From the NCBI RefSeq assembly GCF_015732285.1, contig NZ_WIQU01000031.1, positions 1-43,147 of the forward strand: 43,147 bases of DNA, in the 5' to 3' direction. This document shows positions 26,874 to 35,225 of the stretch, piece by piece. Made by a program: the position numbers and the translations under genes. This DNA is from Pectinatus frisingensis. GTDB lineage: Bacteria > Bacillota > Negativicutes > Selenomonadales > Selenomonadaceae. Within the stretch, counting starts at the first letter, position 1. Every line of letters begins with the position of its first letter. The notes beneath the pieces were generated by a model, which saw only the letters and a list, made by a program, of their open reading frames with translations, ran no database searches and was not told the origin of the DNA.

Positions 26874-26957
26874 TTGACAGAAATTAACTGGACAAGTCAG
26901 CGGCGCTTTAAAAACGGCATAGATTGTTTATCGGCTTTTGTATTGTATACGCTATAG
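26874..26957 (+). CDS. Very short frame after acrB (possible truncated gene)
   Basis: TTG start with a good site (AGGGAGTAGGTGA) and 27 codons, MTEINWTSQRRFKNGIDCLS..., ending at TAG. The strong site and abrupt end suggest the 5' end of a gene whose remainder was lost, but I recognise no family; a chance frame is possible. Confidence 0.25.
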   Translation: MTEINWTSQRRFKNGIDCLSAFVLYTL

Positions 26958-26997
26958 TACTTAATAATGATAACCCATTGAAAGAAGTGTACTCAAT

Positions 26998-27921
26998 GTG
27001 ATTAAAATGATAAATTTATTTAAATTAGGGATACGTCTTTACAATTGTGATAGATGGATCAATTATCGTTGTGTGATGGTATTTGTAATCAGATCGTTAC
27101 TTCATTATAAAAAAGTACAGACTTTACACAACTTTTTCTGCAATACTCCTCTGCGTCACGAAATCGTCACTATGCATCCCTTATTTTTTGCCCAATTAAC
27201 ACGGCAGTTTTTTTACAGAGGTTCCTGTACTTCCAAAAGATTGACCATTATTACACAAAATTTTTTAGTATGGGAGAATCAATTTACAGAACAGGCTTTG
27301 CAGCAAATTTATCTTGGGCCTGGGCTTCAACTTTGGAGTGACAATTATAAGGAACAAGCCCTGACTATTGATTTAGCATTTCGCGGTAGTGAAATCAAAG
27401 AGGGCGCAATGAGTATAGGCCTGAAACTTGATAATAAATATATATATCATATAAATTTCTGGATTGTTTTTGACGAGAATGACACTCTTTCCCTGTACAT
27501 TGGCGCTTTACAAGGCTCACGGAACGGCTTGTCCATTAACAAAGAACTAACCAAATATTTTTTTGGCTACCGTCCCCAAAATCTAATTGTGTATACACTG
27601 CGCATCTTAGCTCAAATTTTATCGGTAAGCGGCATAAAAGCCGTATCTAACTACGGCTTTTATGCCAACAATCATTTGTGCCGGAACCGAAAACTAAAAA
27701 CATCTTTAGATAAATTTTGGAATGAAACTGGAGGAAAAGTTCACGATGATCCTCGCTTTTTTGAAATTCCAATAACTGAGCCACGAAAAAACATAGAAGA
27801 CGTGGTATCTCATAAACGTAATCTTTATCGAAAGCGATACACTTTAATTGATGAAATTAGAAAAACAATTGTACAGTCCCTTGAATTGTATATTGTAAAA
27901 ACTAAAACTGTCTCAACGTAG
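26998..27921 (+). CDS. VirK/YbjX-family (DUF535) protein
   Basis: 307 residues with the family's features: LFFAQLTRQFFYRG, a central LTIDLAFRG...EGAMSIGL region, GSRNGLSINKELTKYFFGYRP, and the C-terminal YRKRYTLIDEI motif. Members in Gram-negative bacteria are linked to virulence and tolerance of membrane-acting peptides, with unknown biochemistry. GTG start at 26998 with AAGAAGTG upstream; ATG 27007 is possible. Base composition is more AT-rich than the RND genes before it, suggesting a different origin. Confidence 0.8.
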   Translation: MIKMINLFKLGIRLYNCDRWINYRCVMVFVIRSLLHYKKVQTLHNFFCNTPLRHEIVTMHPLFFAQLTRQFFYRGSCTSKRLTIITQNFLVWENQFTEQALQQIYLGPGLQLWSDNYKEQALTIDLAFRGSEIKEGAMSIGLKLDNKYIYHINFWIVFDENDTLSLYIGALQGSRNGLSINKELTKYFFGYRPQNLIVYTLRILAQILSVSGIKAVSNYGFYANNHLCRNRKLKTSLDKFWNETGGKVHDDPRFFEIPITEPRKNIEDVVSHKRNLYRKRYTLIDEIRKTIVQSLELYIVKTKTVST

Positions 27922-28062
27922 GGTACCTATCATCTACTTAATCATTCCAAATATCATTTAGCTAGCAAAGCTACTGCTCAAATCTTATTGTATGGTCATG
28001 TTAATTTTAAACTCATTTGAATGCTGTATTTATTATATATGCTGGAGGTATTTTCAATTTCA

Positions 28063-29547
28063 ATGATTAAGGAAAATATTTATAAAGCAGTTACTTTATA
28101 TTCTTTTCTTGGTCTTGCTGCGATCATTTTTATAGGTGTTACTTATGTCTGCTGGGTAGGTTTTATTGATCATGGGGAAGTAAATATGAGTGCCGTTTCG
28201 TGGCTGTTGGCTGAAGGTAAACCGGTATATACTGATTTAAATGCCGACGAGCGTTATAGTTTGGAGCATGGACCGGTTATTTATTTAGTAACCGCAGGGG
28301 TTATGAGACTTATGGGGCCAAGTCTATTAACAGCGAAAGTCCCTGGGTATGTTGCACTGGTGCTGTCCATAATAATCTCCGCAATTTGTTTTTATCGGCT
28401 TGTTGGTATAAAAAAGGCAATTTACTTGATTGGCCTGGAAACATGGATTTTATTAAAATGGCCATTTATTTTTATGAACCGTGATGATTCATTTATGTTA
28501 TTGTGTATGGTAATTGGTCTTTTATCCGTAATGGCCCGTGACAGTAAAAATTTTATTGGTATCGGTATTTCGCTGGGGATACTAGTGAATCTAAAAATTC
28601 ACGGATTTATCTACTTCTTGCCCATATTAGTATTAGCATATAAATACGACGGGTGGAAAAGGGTAGTTTGTGGGTTATTATTGGCTTTTGCAATTGCTAT
28701 TATTCCGTTTTTATTACCGGAAATATCATTGGTAAATTATCTGCAGTGGTTGTTGAAAGCCGCTGCTCATGGAATATCTATCAAAATCTTTGTTGGGAAT
28801 TTAATCTATACACTACTGCTTGTATTTTTAATAGTAGCGATGGGATTCTTGTATGGGGTAAATTGGAATAGCTTTTGTCAGGAGCATCGTGCGCTTATTA
28901 TTACGAGTGCTATTTCAACGCTTATTATTAATATAATAGGTGCAAAATTAGGAAGCGGCAGTTATCACTTGATTCCGCTAGTACCAATACTGTTATATTT
29001 TGTTGCGTTAATAATAAAAGTGAATTTGGTAAATACATCCCAAAAGAAAATGTATGCCGGCGCAGTGCTAGCTTTAATCGTTTTACTAGTTGTATCTGGA
29101 AATGCAATCAATAGTCAGCAACGGTTGCTAGAGAAAATAAATAAATATTCTTATGCGGCTAATGTGATTGAAGAAATAAGAGCGGTAGAGTCTAATTATA
29201 ATGGGCATACCATTGAAATTGGCTATGGTGAGGACAAAACCTACAGTTTTTACCGGCAGTTTATTCCCTTGCTTGTTTTTGACGGCAATCCATATCTTGT
29301 TGATGGTGCGGCACTAATGGATATGCAGTTGGCAGGTTTACCAATGCCCCAAACTACTATTTCTGATCTTACTAACGGAAAAACCAAGATATGGTTAATT
29401 CCAAAAGGTAATGAACCATTTTCATTACATAGTTATTATGACTCTTCACACGCCTTATTCGAGAAATCTTTTGGTGATACTTTTAAAGAACATTATTCGT
29501 TAGTTGAACAGTTAATTTATTTTGACGTGTGGGTTTATCAAGGGTGA
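28063..29547 (+). CDS. Polytopic GT-C (family 39-like) glycosyltransferase
   Basis: About 494 residues with roughly ten membrane helices and a small C-terminal extracytoplasmic domain (about 360-494). An acidic motif in the first loop (GFIDHGEVN) and FMNRDDSFM in a later loop fit the GT-C fold (PMT/ArnT-like enzymes that use lipid-linked sugars). Start is uncertain: ATG 28063 has GGAGG 14 bases upstream, while ATG 28021 has none. Acceptor unknown; envelope glycan or lipid modification is inference. AT-rich compared with flanks. Confidence 0.65.
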   Translation: MIKENIYKAVTLYSFLGLAAIIFIGVTYVCWVGFIDHGEVNMSAVSWLLAEGKPVYTDLNADERYSLEHGPVIYLVTAGVMRLMGPSLLTAKVPGYVALVLSIIISAICFYRLVGIKKAIYLIGLETWILLKWPFIFMNRDDSFMLLCMVIGLLSVMARDSKNFIGIGISLGILVNLKIHGFIYFLPILVLAYKYDGWKRVVCGLLLAFAIAIIPFLLPEISLVNYLQWLLKAAAHGISIKIFVGNLIYTLLLVFLIVAMGFLYGVNWNSFCQEHRALIITSAISTLIINIIGAKLGSGSYHLIPLVPILLYFVALIIKVNLVNTSQKKMYAGAVLALIVLLVVSGNAINSQQRLLEKINKYSYAANVIEEIRAVESNYNGHTIEIGYGEDKTYSFYRQFIPLLVFDGNPYLVDGAALMDMQLAGLPMPQTTISDLTNGKTKIWLIPKGNEPFSLHSYYDSSHALFEKSFGDTFKEHYSLVEQLIYFDVWVYQG

Positions 29548-29970
29548 ATGTATTGTTTTCCTTCAGGGGGACAGTTAACGCAGATTACACACTGTTAAAT
29601 CCAATAAAGTTATTGATAAGTAATATCTAATAGTGTATTGAACGTACTATTTCTGGTTGTATGATCAGTTGGCAAGGAGGCTTATTTTTTTGGAAAAAGT
29701 TATTTTACATACGGATGACAGGTTGCAGCATGTTAGTAGTTAACAGCCTCTCAAATTGATTTACGTGACCTGCGGGATGCATTGCAATATTTCGTGCCAA
29801 GATACATTTTCCTGTACGCCAGGCTTTAACTGTCAAACTCAGGAGCTGCAAAAGATTGTCTAAAAAAAATAGTCGCTAATAAAAAACATTACTTATATAA
29901 TAAATATCCGTTATATAGGTTAGAAGCTCAATTTCAAAATAGTACATACAAAGAGAGGAATGGCTTAACA
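29548..29970. other. Intergenic stretch with decayed coding traces
   Basis: 423 bases without an intact gene. A TTG frame at about 29692 (after AAGGAGG) reads EKVILHTDDRLQHVSS and stops, and a further stretch near 29752 resembles coding sequence (SQIDLRDLRDALQYF), so a small gene may have decayed here. No family was recognised. Confidence 0.3.
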
Positions 29971-30882
29971 ATGAAAAAGATACTGGTTGGTTTCTTATGT
30001 GCTATAACTATGATGTTTGCAGCAGTGCCTGCATTTGCTTCTGAGACATCCAGGACGCTTATTTCTCCGAATATCACTGCTACGACGCTGAAATCTCCCA
30101 CAATGCAGTATACTCTTAAAATCAATTGCAAGAATGTTGACCTTGGAGCACTAAAAATTGTTGAAATGAAAGAACAAATCATGGTTCCGCTCAGAATGAC
30201 AGCGGAAGCACTTGGATTTACCGTGACGTGGGATGAAGAAAAGCGAGCCGTCCACATGGATAGTGGTACCATGCAAACCGACTTAACCCTGGGTGAAGAC
30301 AACTATTTCGCATACACCAGTAGAGCTATCGGAATGACAGCACCACAAAGACTAGGAATGGCTCCCATTATCATAAAAGGATCTATCTATGTGCCGCTTG
30401 ATTTCTTTAAAATATTAGTAACTGATCCCAATTGTGTCAGTATAAAAGGTAGTATTATAAGCATATCAACTGGTTTGACTAAACGGGATGAGATACCTAG
30501 CCCTTTGGTAAATTACAGTACCTTGGATGAAGCGAGAAAAGCAATAGAATTTACATTTGCAGTACCTACAATCCTACCAGATGGTTATCAAATGAAAGAT
30601 ATTATTGTGATAAATAACAAACTGGTTGAAATATTCTACTTGAAAGGTGACAGCCGGATTATATATCGTACTGCCAAAGGGCATTCTGATATCAGTGGGG
30701 ATTATAATGTTTATGATAAAGTCAAAACTGTTACTGTTGGAAATACCCCAATTACCGTAAAAGGTAAAAGTGACAGTATCAATCTTGCTACATGGACAAA
30801 AGACGGAGCCAGCTTTTCCTTATCCCTTGACCAAGCCGTCAATGAGAGAGCATTGTCAACAATCATTAGAAGTATCAAATAA
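29971..30882 (+). CDS. Secreted copper-amine-oxidase-N / DUF4367-like domain protein
   Basis: 303 residues. Signal peptide (about 1-24, ending AFA). Residues about 45-165 match the copper amine oxidase N-terminal-like domain common in envelope proteins of Negativicutes and Bacilli (IMVPLRMTAEALGFTVTWDE, then IYVPLDFFK). The C-terminal half (about 180-300: FTFAVPTILPDGYQ, ATWTKDGASFSL) looks like the DUF4367 fold. There is no oxidase catalytic domain. Probably an envelope-associated protein; function unknown. Site AGAGAGG lies upstream of ATG 29971. Confidence 0.8.
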   Translation: MKKILVGFLCAITMMFAAVPAFASETSRTLISPNITATTLKSPTMQYTLKINCKNVDLGALKIVEMKEQIMVPLRMTAEALGFTVTWDEEKRAVHMDSGTMQTDLTLGEDNYFAYTSRAIGMTAPQRLGMAPIIIKGSIYVPLDFFKILVTDPNCVSIKGSIISISTGLTKRDEIPSPLVNYSTLDEARKAIEFTFAVPTILPDGYQMKDIIVINNKLVEIFYLKGDSRIIYRTAKGHSDISGDYNVYDKVKTVTVGNTPITVKGKSDSINLATWTKDGASFSLSLDQAVNERALSTIIRSIK

Positions 30883-31002
30883 TAAGTTTGGTTTTAATGA
30901 GAAAGGAGTGTTCCAATAATTTATTGATACACTCGCGTACGCTAAGGGAATGGCTTTATTGTTATTCAATAGGGGGTTCATACGCAAAATCCCGTCCAAT
31001 AA

Positions 31003-31050
31003 GAAAGAGCATTTTCTGCAGTGATTCATCATTGGGGAAAATGCTCTTTC
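31003..31050. terminator. Strong inverted-repeat terminator
   Basis: GAAAGAGCATTTTC (31003-31016) and GAAAATGCTCTTTC (31037-31050) form a perfect 14-bp stem with a 20-nt loop, then CTTTGT. It lies between the amine-oxidase-N gene and the bltD operon and insulates the MerR-type promoter from upstream reading. Confidence 0.8.
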
Positions 31051-31138
31051 CTTTGTAGCTCTATAAATTTAGATTCAAATAAGCTGTCAAGATCATCTTG
31101 AGTAACTCTGCAATTGCCACTACTTTATTAGCAATGTA

Positions 31139-31169
31139 TTGACTGTATTCTAACAATATAGTTTACACT
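31139..31169 (+). promoter_or_regulatory. Second MerR-type promoter/operator, before bltD-MFS
   Basis: TTGACT (31139-31144), 19-bp spacer, TACACT (31164-31169), with the near-palindrome ACTGTATTC-TAA-CAATATAGT (31142-31162). It closely matches the site at 21240, and both are followed by TGTCAATATAA or TTGTCAATATAA. The same MerR protein is the obvious candidate activator, although its gene lies about 10 kb away. Confidence 0.82.
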
Positions 31170-31303
31170 GAATGATGTCAATATAAAGCAATGGAGTGTT
31201 ATGCAACATGATTTATAAAATAGCCCCTTGGAAGTGGAGGCGAGACGCCATGCGTCTTACGCAAGTGAACGGCTACGGGTTAAAACGAAGGAAAGAACCC
31301 AAT

Positions 31304-31792
31304 ATGAATATAGAAATTAAAGAAGTAACTAAAGAAACTGCCAACAGTATTTTGCAATTGCAGGTAAGCACAAAGCAAACGGCTTATATCGAATCAACCC
31401 GGCAATGTCTGACAGATGCGTTGGAGTGCAGCTACTATAAACCTGCCGGACTCTATAAGGATGGCATCTTAATTGGTTTTGCCATGTATGGATATTTCCC
31501 CAGAGAGGGAATAGACGGTCGAGTATGGTTAGACCGGTTCTTTATTGATGAAAAATATCAGGGACACAGCTTGGGAAGCGTATTGTTAGAGGCTTTAATC
31601 CGGCATCTTACCGATTTATATCATTGCAACAAGATATTTTTGAGTGTCTACGAAGATAATCAACACGCCTTGTATCTATTTCAAAAATTCGGCTTTGTTT
31701 TTAATGGGGAATTGGATATTAACAATGAAAAAGTAATGGTAAAGACAATCATATCGACATCAAATAAGAATCCCTCCGAACCGGGAGCATGA
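31304..31792 (+). CDS. bltD: BltD-like spermidine/polyamine N-acetyltransferase
   Basis: GNAT acetyltransferase of 162 residues, strongly similar to Bacillus BltD, which acetylates spermidine: TAYIESTRQCL, YYKPAGLY, GFAMYGYFP, VWLDRFFIDEKYQG (acetyl-CoA-binding region) and FGFVFNGELD. The ATG at 31304 follows GAAGGAAAG; in-frame ATG 31250 (GGAGG upstream) would add 18 residues not typical of BltD. In Bacillus, bltD pairs with an MFS pump under the MerR protein BltR; here too it is followed by an MFS gene and preceded by a MerR-type promoter. A hairpin (AGACGC-CAT-GCGTCT, about 31241-31255) lies in the leader. Confidence 0.9.
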   Translation: MNIEIKEVTKETANSILQLQVSTKQTAYIESTRQCLTDALECSYYKPAGLYKDGILIGFAMYGYFPREGIDGRVWLDRFFIDEKYQGHSLGSVLLEALIRHLTDLYHCNKIFLSVYEDNQHALYLFQKFGFVFNGELDINNEKVMVKTIISTSNKNPSEPGA

Positions 31793-33006
31793 GAAACGTA
31801 GAAAGAAGTAATGATATGCTGCAAACATTATTACACAATAAAGTGTTTCTTATTGTTACTACCGCGGATTTGATTCAGCAAATGGGTATTTGGATACGTA
31901 ACATGGCTCTGCTATTTTTTGTCATGGATCTCACTGCGAATGATCCTGTTGCCGTTTCGTTATTGACCGTATTAGAATATCTGCCGATACTCTTATTTTC
32001 TTTGGTTGGCGGCGCCTTGGCCGACCGATGGGAACCAAAACGGACAATGATCATGGGCGATTTGTTAAGCGCCGTCTCCATTGCCTGCATTATTTTATCA
32101 ATGCAGGCTGGTTATGGAAAAACGATATTTGTTGCCGTATTTATCTCCGCTATGATTACCCAATTTTCTTGGCCTTCTTCCAGTGTTATGTTTAAGCGGC
32201 ACATCCCCGAACAGCAAGTCACTACCGCGATCAGCATATCAGCAGCTTTAGCCTCCTTGTTTGTGATTATCGGTCCGATTATTGGCACGCTTATTTTTAC
32301 ATGGTTGGGCATTTATGCTTCAATGACTGTATTAGTCATCCTATTTCTTTGCTCGGGCGCCATGCAAACGGCTTTACCTAAGATCAGCCACCGAACCTCC
32401 TACGCTGCAGTTACTCTGATCCACCAGTTCAAAAAAAGCTACTCCTATCTACTAAACAATAAAAATCTTCGGGTTTTGGTGGTTGGGTTAACCCTGTTAG
32501 AGCTTGGTTTGGGACTAATCCAGCCATTAGAAGTGTATATTGTCATGGACCGACTGGGGTTAGAAAAAGAAGCCATCCAATGGCTTTACGGACTGTATGG
32601 AACCGGTATGTTTGCCGGCGGCGTGCTTGCCGCCAGAATGATTCATAAAATTCAAGCAACCAACTTGACAAGTACAGGATTTTGTGTACTGGCGTTGCTC
32701 ATTCTTAGCGAAGCATTGTCCATTTGGTTTTTATTCACAGGCAGCATACGTTTTATGTCTGGAATCGTCGCCGCTTTCTTACAAATCGTGATCGAAGCAT
32801 TTTTGATAAGACTTACCGCTGAACGTTACATTGGTATTATCAATGGTACCATTTCAACGTTTGTAATTACGGGAACTTTGCTGGGCTCTTCGGTGACCGG
32901 AGTATTGATGAAACATACTTCTTTGCTGTTTGTATACTGCCTGGCATCCGGCATTGTCTTCGCTGCCGGAATGTATTGCAGGAAACTGAATCTAAACAAT
33001 AAATAG
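31789..33006 (+). CDS. MFS drug efflux transporter (MFS_3/MefA-like)
   Basis: 405 residues, about 12 membrane helices. The DxxxR-type loop 2-3 signature is seen in LFSLVGGALADRWEPKRTM (about 65-80). Overall pattern resembles the MFS_3 group (macrolide and siderophore exporters), not the DHA1 subgroup of Bacillus Blt. ATG 31789 overlaps the bltD stop; ATG 31816 is an alternative. Probably cotranscribed with bltD under MerR-type control. Substrate not predictable. Immediately after its stop the sequence enters the middle of a broken topB. Confidence 0.88.
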   Translation: MRNVERSNDMLQTLLHNKVFLIVTTADLIQQMGIWIRNMALLFFVMDLTANDPVAVSLLTVLEYLPILLFSLVGGALADRWEPKRTMIMGDLLSAVSIACIILSMQAGYGKTIFVAVFISAMITQFSWPSSSVMFKRHIPEQQVTTAISISAALASLFVIIGPIIGTLIFTWLGIYASMTVLVILFLCSGAMQTALPKISHRTSYAAVTLIHQFKKSYSYLLNNKNLRVLVVGLTLLELGLGLIQPLEVYIVMDRLGLEKEAIQWLYGLYGTGMFAGGVLAARMIHKIQATNLTSTGFCVLALLILSEALSIWFLFTGSIRFMSGIVAAFLQIVIEAFLIRLTAERYIGIINGTISTFVITGTLLGSSVTGVLMKHTSLLFVYCLASGIVFAAGMYCRKLNLNNK

Positions 33007-33013
33007 GGAGTAA

Positions 33014-33648
33014 ATTATATATATTCCGGAAGCTCAATTCAAGGATGTAAAAGTCATTTTGGAAAATCTGGCATGGTTCGGTTGGCAGGAAGAAGTGGCA
33101 AGCGCGATGTGAACAGAAAAGCAGGGCCTGGGCCGATGAAAAGGTTTCGGTGCATCATGCGATTATCACGACAACGCTCCTGTGCGATAAGGCAAGATTT
33201 ATTAAAGAGCAGCAAGATATTTACGCCTTAATTGCCCACTCGTATCTTGCACAATTTTATCCGCCGCATTGCTTTTCTAAGACAATGCTTCGTATCGATA
33301 ACCATACTTTTCAAGGGGCCGGGAAAGTGGTCCTGGAAGAAGGTTGGAGGACATTATATAAGGCAGAACCAGATAATGAAAAGCCAGGGGAGGAAGCGTT
33401 TTACCGGGTCTGCAAAATGGGAATGAAGTAAGCTTACGGGAAATGAAGGTACAAGAGAAAATAACAAAGCCGCCGAACCGGTTCAATTTATCCAGCATTA
33501 TTGAAGCTATGAAAAATATTCACCATTTTGTTCAGAAAGAGACATTAAAGGCGCAGATGAAAGAATGTCCGGTATCGGAACAGAGGCAACGCGGGTAGGA
33601 ATTTTAGATGAACTCGTACAGGAAATTCAACAATATAGACAGTTATGA
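33014..33648 (+). pseudogene. topB: Broken topoisomerase III remnant
   Basis: Begins abruptly within the sequence that follows the catalytic tyrosine motif in topB (NYIYIPEAQFKDVKVILENL). It continues through VSVHHAII, DIYALIAHSYLAQFY, GAGKVVLEEGW, KITKPPNRF and, in another frame, GIGTEATRVGILDELV. Several frameshifts and stops and the missing TOPRIM and tyrosine regions make it inactive. It is a different allele from the intact topB at 16942. The 5' junction lies within 10 bases of the MFS stop codon. Confidence 0.88.
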
Positions 33649-33739
33649 TCACATTAGAACATGGCTATCCCAAGTTGTTAGACGATATATTTGATAAGTG
33701 AAGAATCTGCCATCTATTGGGTAATTTCATTAAAAAGAA

Positions 33740-33791
33740 AAAGACTGCTTTAGCTTTCTACAGGGTGTGGGACTAAAGTGGCCTTTTTTTT
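33740..33791 (+). terminator. Terminator-like stem before the sigma-factor unit
   Basis: AAAGACTGCTTTAG (33740-33753) pairs, with one mismatch and two G-T pairs, with CTAAAGTGGCCTTT (33773-33786), followed by a run of Ts. The same arrangement (stem containing CTAAAGT, then the conserved AT-rich block) recurs at 35004. Confidence 0.65.
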
Positions 33792-33853
33792 CAAAAAAAT
33801 TTTTCGCAGAATTTGCCAAAACCATTTTTCCAATTGTTTTAGTTATATGAAAG
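33792..33853 (+). promoter_or_regulatory. Conserved upstream block, copy 1 (before sigma factor)
   Basis: About 62 bp roughly 75% identical by eye to 35071-35132, with constant parts CAAAAAAA, TTTGCCAAAA, CAATTGTTTTAG and TATATGAAAGA. No perfect sigma-A promoter is visible, so it may be a promoter for the element's own sigma factor or a binding site. Confidence 0.45.
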
Positions 33854-33949
33854 GAAACTGCGGAGAGTGTCTCTGTGGACACCATAAAGTAATAAATAGA
33901 ATGAAATCTGCGTTCGCATGAACCTCTCTTTGCTGCGAGGGGAGGTGAT

Positions 33950-34354
33950 ATGTTGGAATGCCAGGAGCGTTTTGATAGCTTTTGTAAAAAAGTCTTACGA
34001 AACCATGCCCGCAACTATGACCGGATGTTACGCCGTCGCAGAAAACAAGAGTGCTTTTCGGAAGATGTTTGCAGAGACAAAAGATTTCAACGCTTTTTTT
34101 CTGTAGCAGCTTTTCAAGATTCTTATGTATTTCATGTATTGGGTATAGATGTGAGTGTAGAAGACGGATTTCTCGGTGCAGCTTTGCAAGAATTATCCGA
34201 GGAACGCAGGACAATTGTTTTACTGTCCTACTTTTTGGATATGACGGACAGCGAGATTGGTGAATGCTTGCATATTATCCGGCGAACCGTATCGTATCGC
34301 AGAGACAGCACACTAAAGCAGTTAAAAAAATATTTGGAGGATCGGTGCAGATGA
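33950..34354 (+). CDS. Small sigma-70-like factor (Tn916 Orf7-like)
   Basis: 134 residues. The C-terminal half (about 70-130) is a sigma region-4-like HTH (LQELSEERRTIVLLSYFLDMTDSEIG, then RRTVSYRRDSTLKQLKK). The short, cysteine-containing N-terminal half lacks clear regions 2-3. The ATG at 33950 has a very strong GAGGGGAGGTGAT. It overlaps the HTH_16 gene by 4 bases. The pair sigma-like/HTH_16 matches Tn916-type elements, where it takes part in control of transfer genes. It could direct polymerase to the repeated blocks at 33792 and 35071 (inference). Confidence 0.82.
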   Translation: MLECQERFDSFCKKVLRNHARNYDRMLRRRRKQECFSEDVCRDKRFQRFFSVAAFQDSYVFHVLGIDVSVEDGFLGAALQELSEERRTIVLLSYFLDMTDSEIGECLHIIRRTVSYRRDSTLKQLKKYLEDRCR

Positions 34355-34614
34355 GAAAAAAAGCAAACGGTAAGAAAGCGAGATCAAAAAGAAAGTACTC
34401 CTTGCTGCCGCTTACTGTTATTTTAGCAGCTGTGCAGGGAGAAGAATCTGCAATAAAACAGGTATTAAAGTATTATGAGTGCTATATTACAAGGCTGGCA
34501 TCCAAAGAATTATATGATCGGTATGGAAATTCTTATATTTGCGTGGACTATCAGTTAAAAACAGAACTACAGAATAAGCTGATTGCGGGAATTTTAAGAT
34601 TTCATGCTGTGTAA
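34351..34614 (+). CDS. HTH_16 domain protein (Tn916 Orf8-like)
   Basis: 87 residues: basic N-terminus, then the HTH_16 pattern (LLPLTVILAAVQGEESAIKQVLKYYECYI, DRYGNSYICVDYQLKTELQNKLIAGIL). Start ATG 34351 overlaps the sigma gene stop, with GGAGG 9 bases upstream. In Tn916-like elements this small protein accompanies the sigma-like factor. The last 37 codons recur almost unchanged at 37667-37780. The candidate structured RNA starts directly at the stop codon in both places. Confidence 0.85.
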   Translation: MRKKANGKKARSKRKYSLLPLTVILAAVQGEESAIKQVLKYYECYITRLASKELYDRYGNSYICVDYQLKTELQNKLIAGILRFHAV

Positions 34615-34800
34615 TGAATGATGGAACTTTGAAAAAGAAAGTGCAAAAGCACAGTATAGCGTTTTGCGGATACAAGATCATGAAACTCCCGTATAGCTAT
34701 CGTCCGAGCAGAAAAAAACTGTCGCAGACAAAGGTACGGCTGCATGACCGTGCAGGGGTGAAATTCCAGTGGGCCAAAATGCCGTTCGCAACGCTTTTTT
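34615..34800 (+). ncRNA. Candidate structured RNA downstream of HTH_16 gene (copy A)
   Basis: About 185 nt closely similar to 37781-37966. Hairpins: GTGC-AAAA-GCAC (34641-34652); CGAGCAG...CTGTCG with one bulged G (34705-34724); CTGCAT-GACC-GTGCAG (34740-34755), followed by GGGGTGAAATTCC; GGC...GCC (34772-34783); ending CGCAACGCTTTTTT. Against copy B, paired positions are kept or replaced by compatible pairs, while loops differ in length by one base. A 72-residue frame (34614-34832) overlaps it but is frameshifted in copy B, which argues against coding. Confidence 0.6.
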
Positions 34801-35003
34801 ATTGTAAAATAGACGATAGCATCGCTTATTAAACGAATATTTGCGACATCAAAAAAGACGAAGTTATTATTTGATTTATGGGGAACACCGCTGTATATAG
34901 CATGTTATCCACTAGAAAATTAAAGTTTGAACTTATGAAAGGATGCAATTGTGGATACTGAGGGCGTATGAGAAATGTTTTCAAAGACATAAAATTTAAT
35001 AAT

Positions 35004-35060
35004 AGAAAGGACTACTTTAGTTTTTTACATGATCTAATAGAAACTAAAGTAGTCCTTTCT
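35004..35060. terminator. Perfect 20-bp inverted repeat terminator
   Basis: AGAAAGGACTACTTTAGTTT (35004-35023) and its exact complement (35041-35060) with a 17-nt loop. It has T-rich flanks on both sides and separates the sigma/HTH_16/RNA unit from the next operon. The stretch 34801-35003 shows no gene I can support. Confidence 0.85.
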
Positions 35061-35070
35061 CATTTAAAAT

Positions 35071-35132
35071 CAAAAAAAATTTCGTCGGTTTTGCCAAAAA
35101 GACAAATTCAATTGTTTTAGGTATATGAAAGA
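35071..35132 (+). promoter_or_regulatory. Conserved upstream block, copy 2 (before ArdC-N-like operon)
   Basis: Counterpart of 33792-33853, again directly behind a terminator stem: CAAAAAAAATTTCG, TTTTGCCAAAA, CAATTGTTTTAG, TATATGAAAGA. Likely a shared promoter or operator of two units of the same element. Confidence 0.45.
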
Positions 35133-35225
35133 CAAAAAAAGAAAGAGTCTGTGCGATGGAATTTTTTACAGACGAAATCTTAAAAATAAGCAAGCTGGTA
35201 TGTGAGGCGGAGAGGAGTAAGTACT

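Noticed and set aside
34740-34766. Resemblance of GCAGGGGTGAAATTCCCG in the candidate RNA to part of the FMN riboswitch
   Set aside because: Only this short stretch matches; the other conserved FMN segments (the 5' AGGAUCUUCGGGG-type strand and the GGCGGUA/CCCGC helix) are absent, and no flavin gene follows.
34614-34832. 72-residue reading frame after the HTH_16 gene
   Set aside because: The second copy has a one-base deletion and other non-triplet length changes in the same region while hairpins persist, so RNA structure explains the conservation better than coding.
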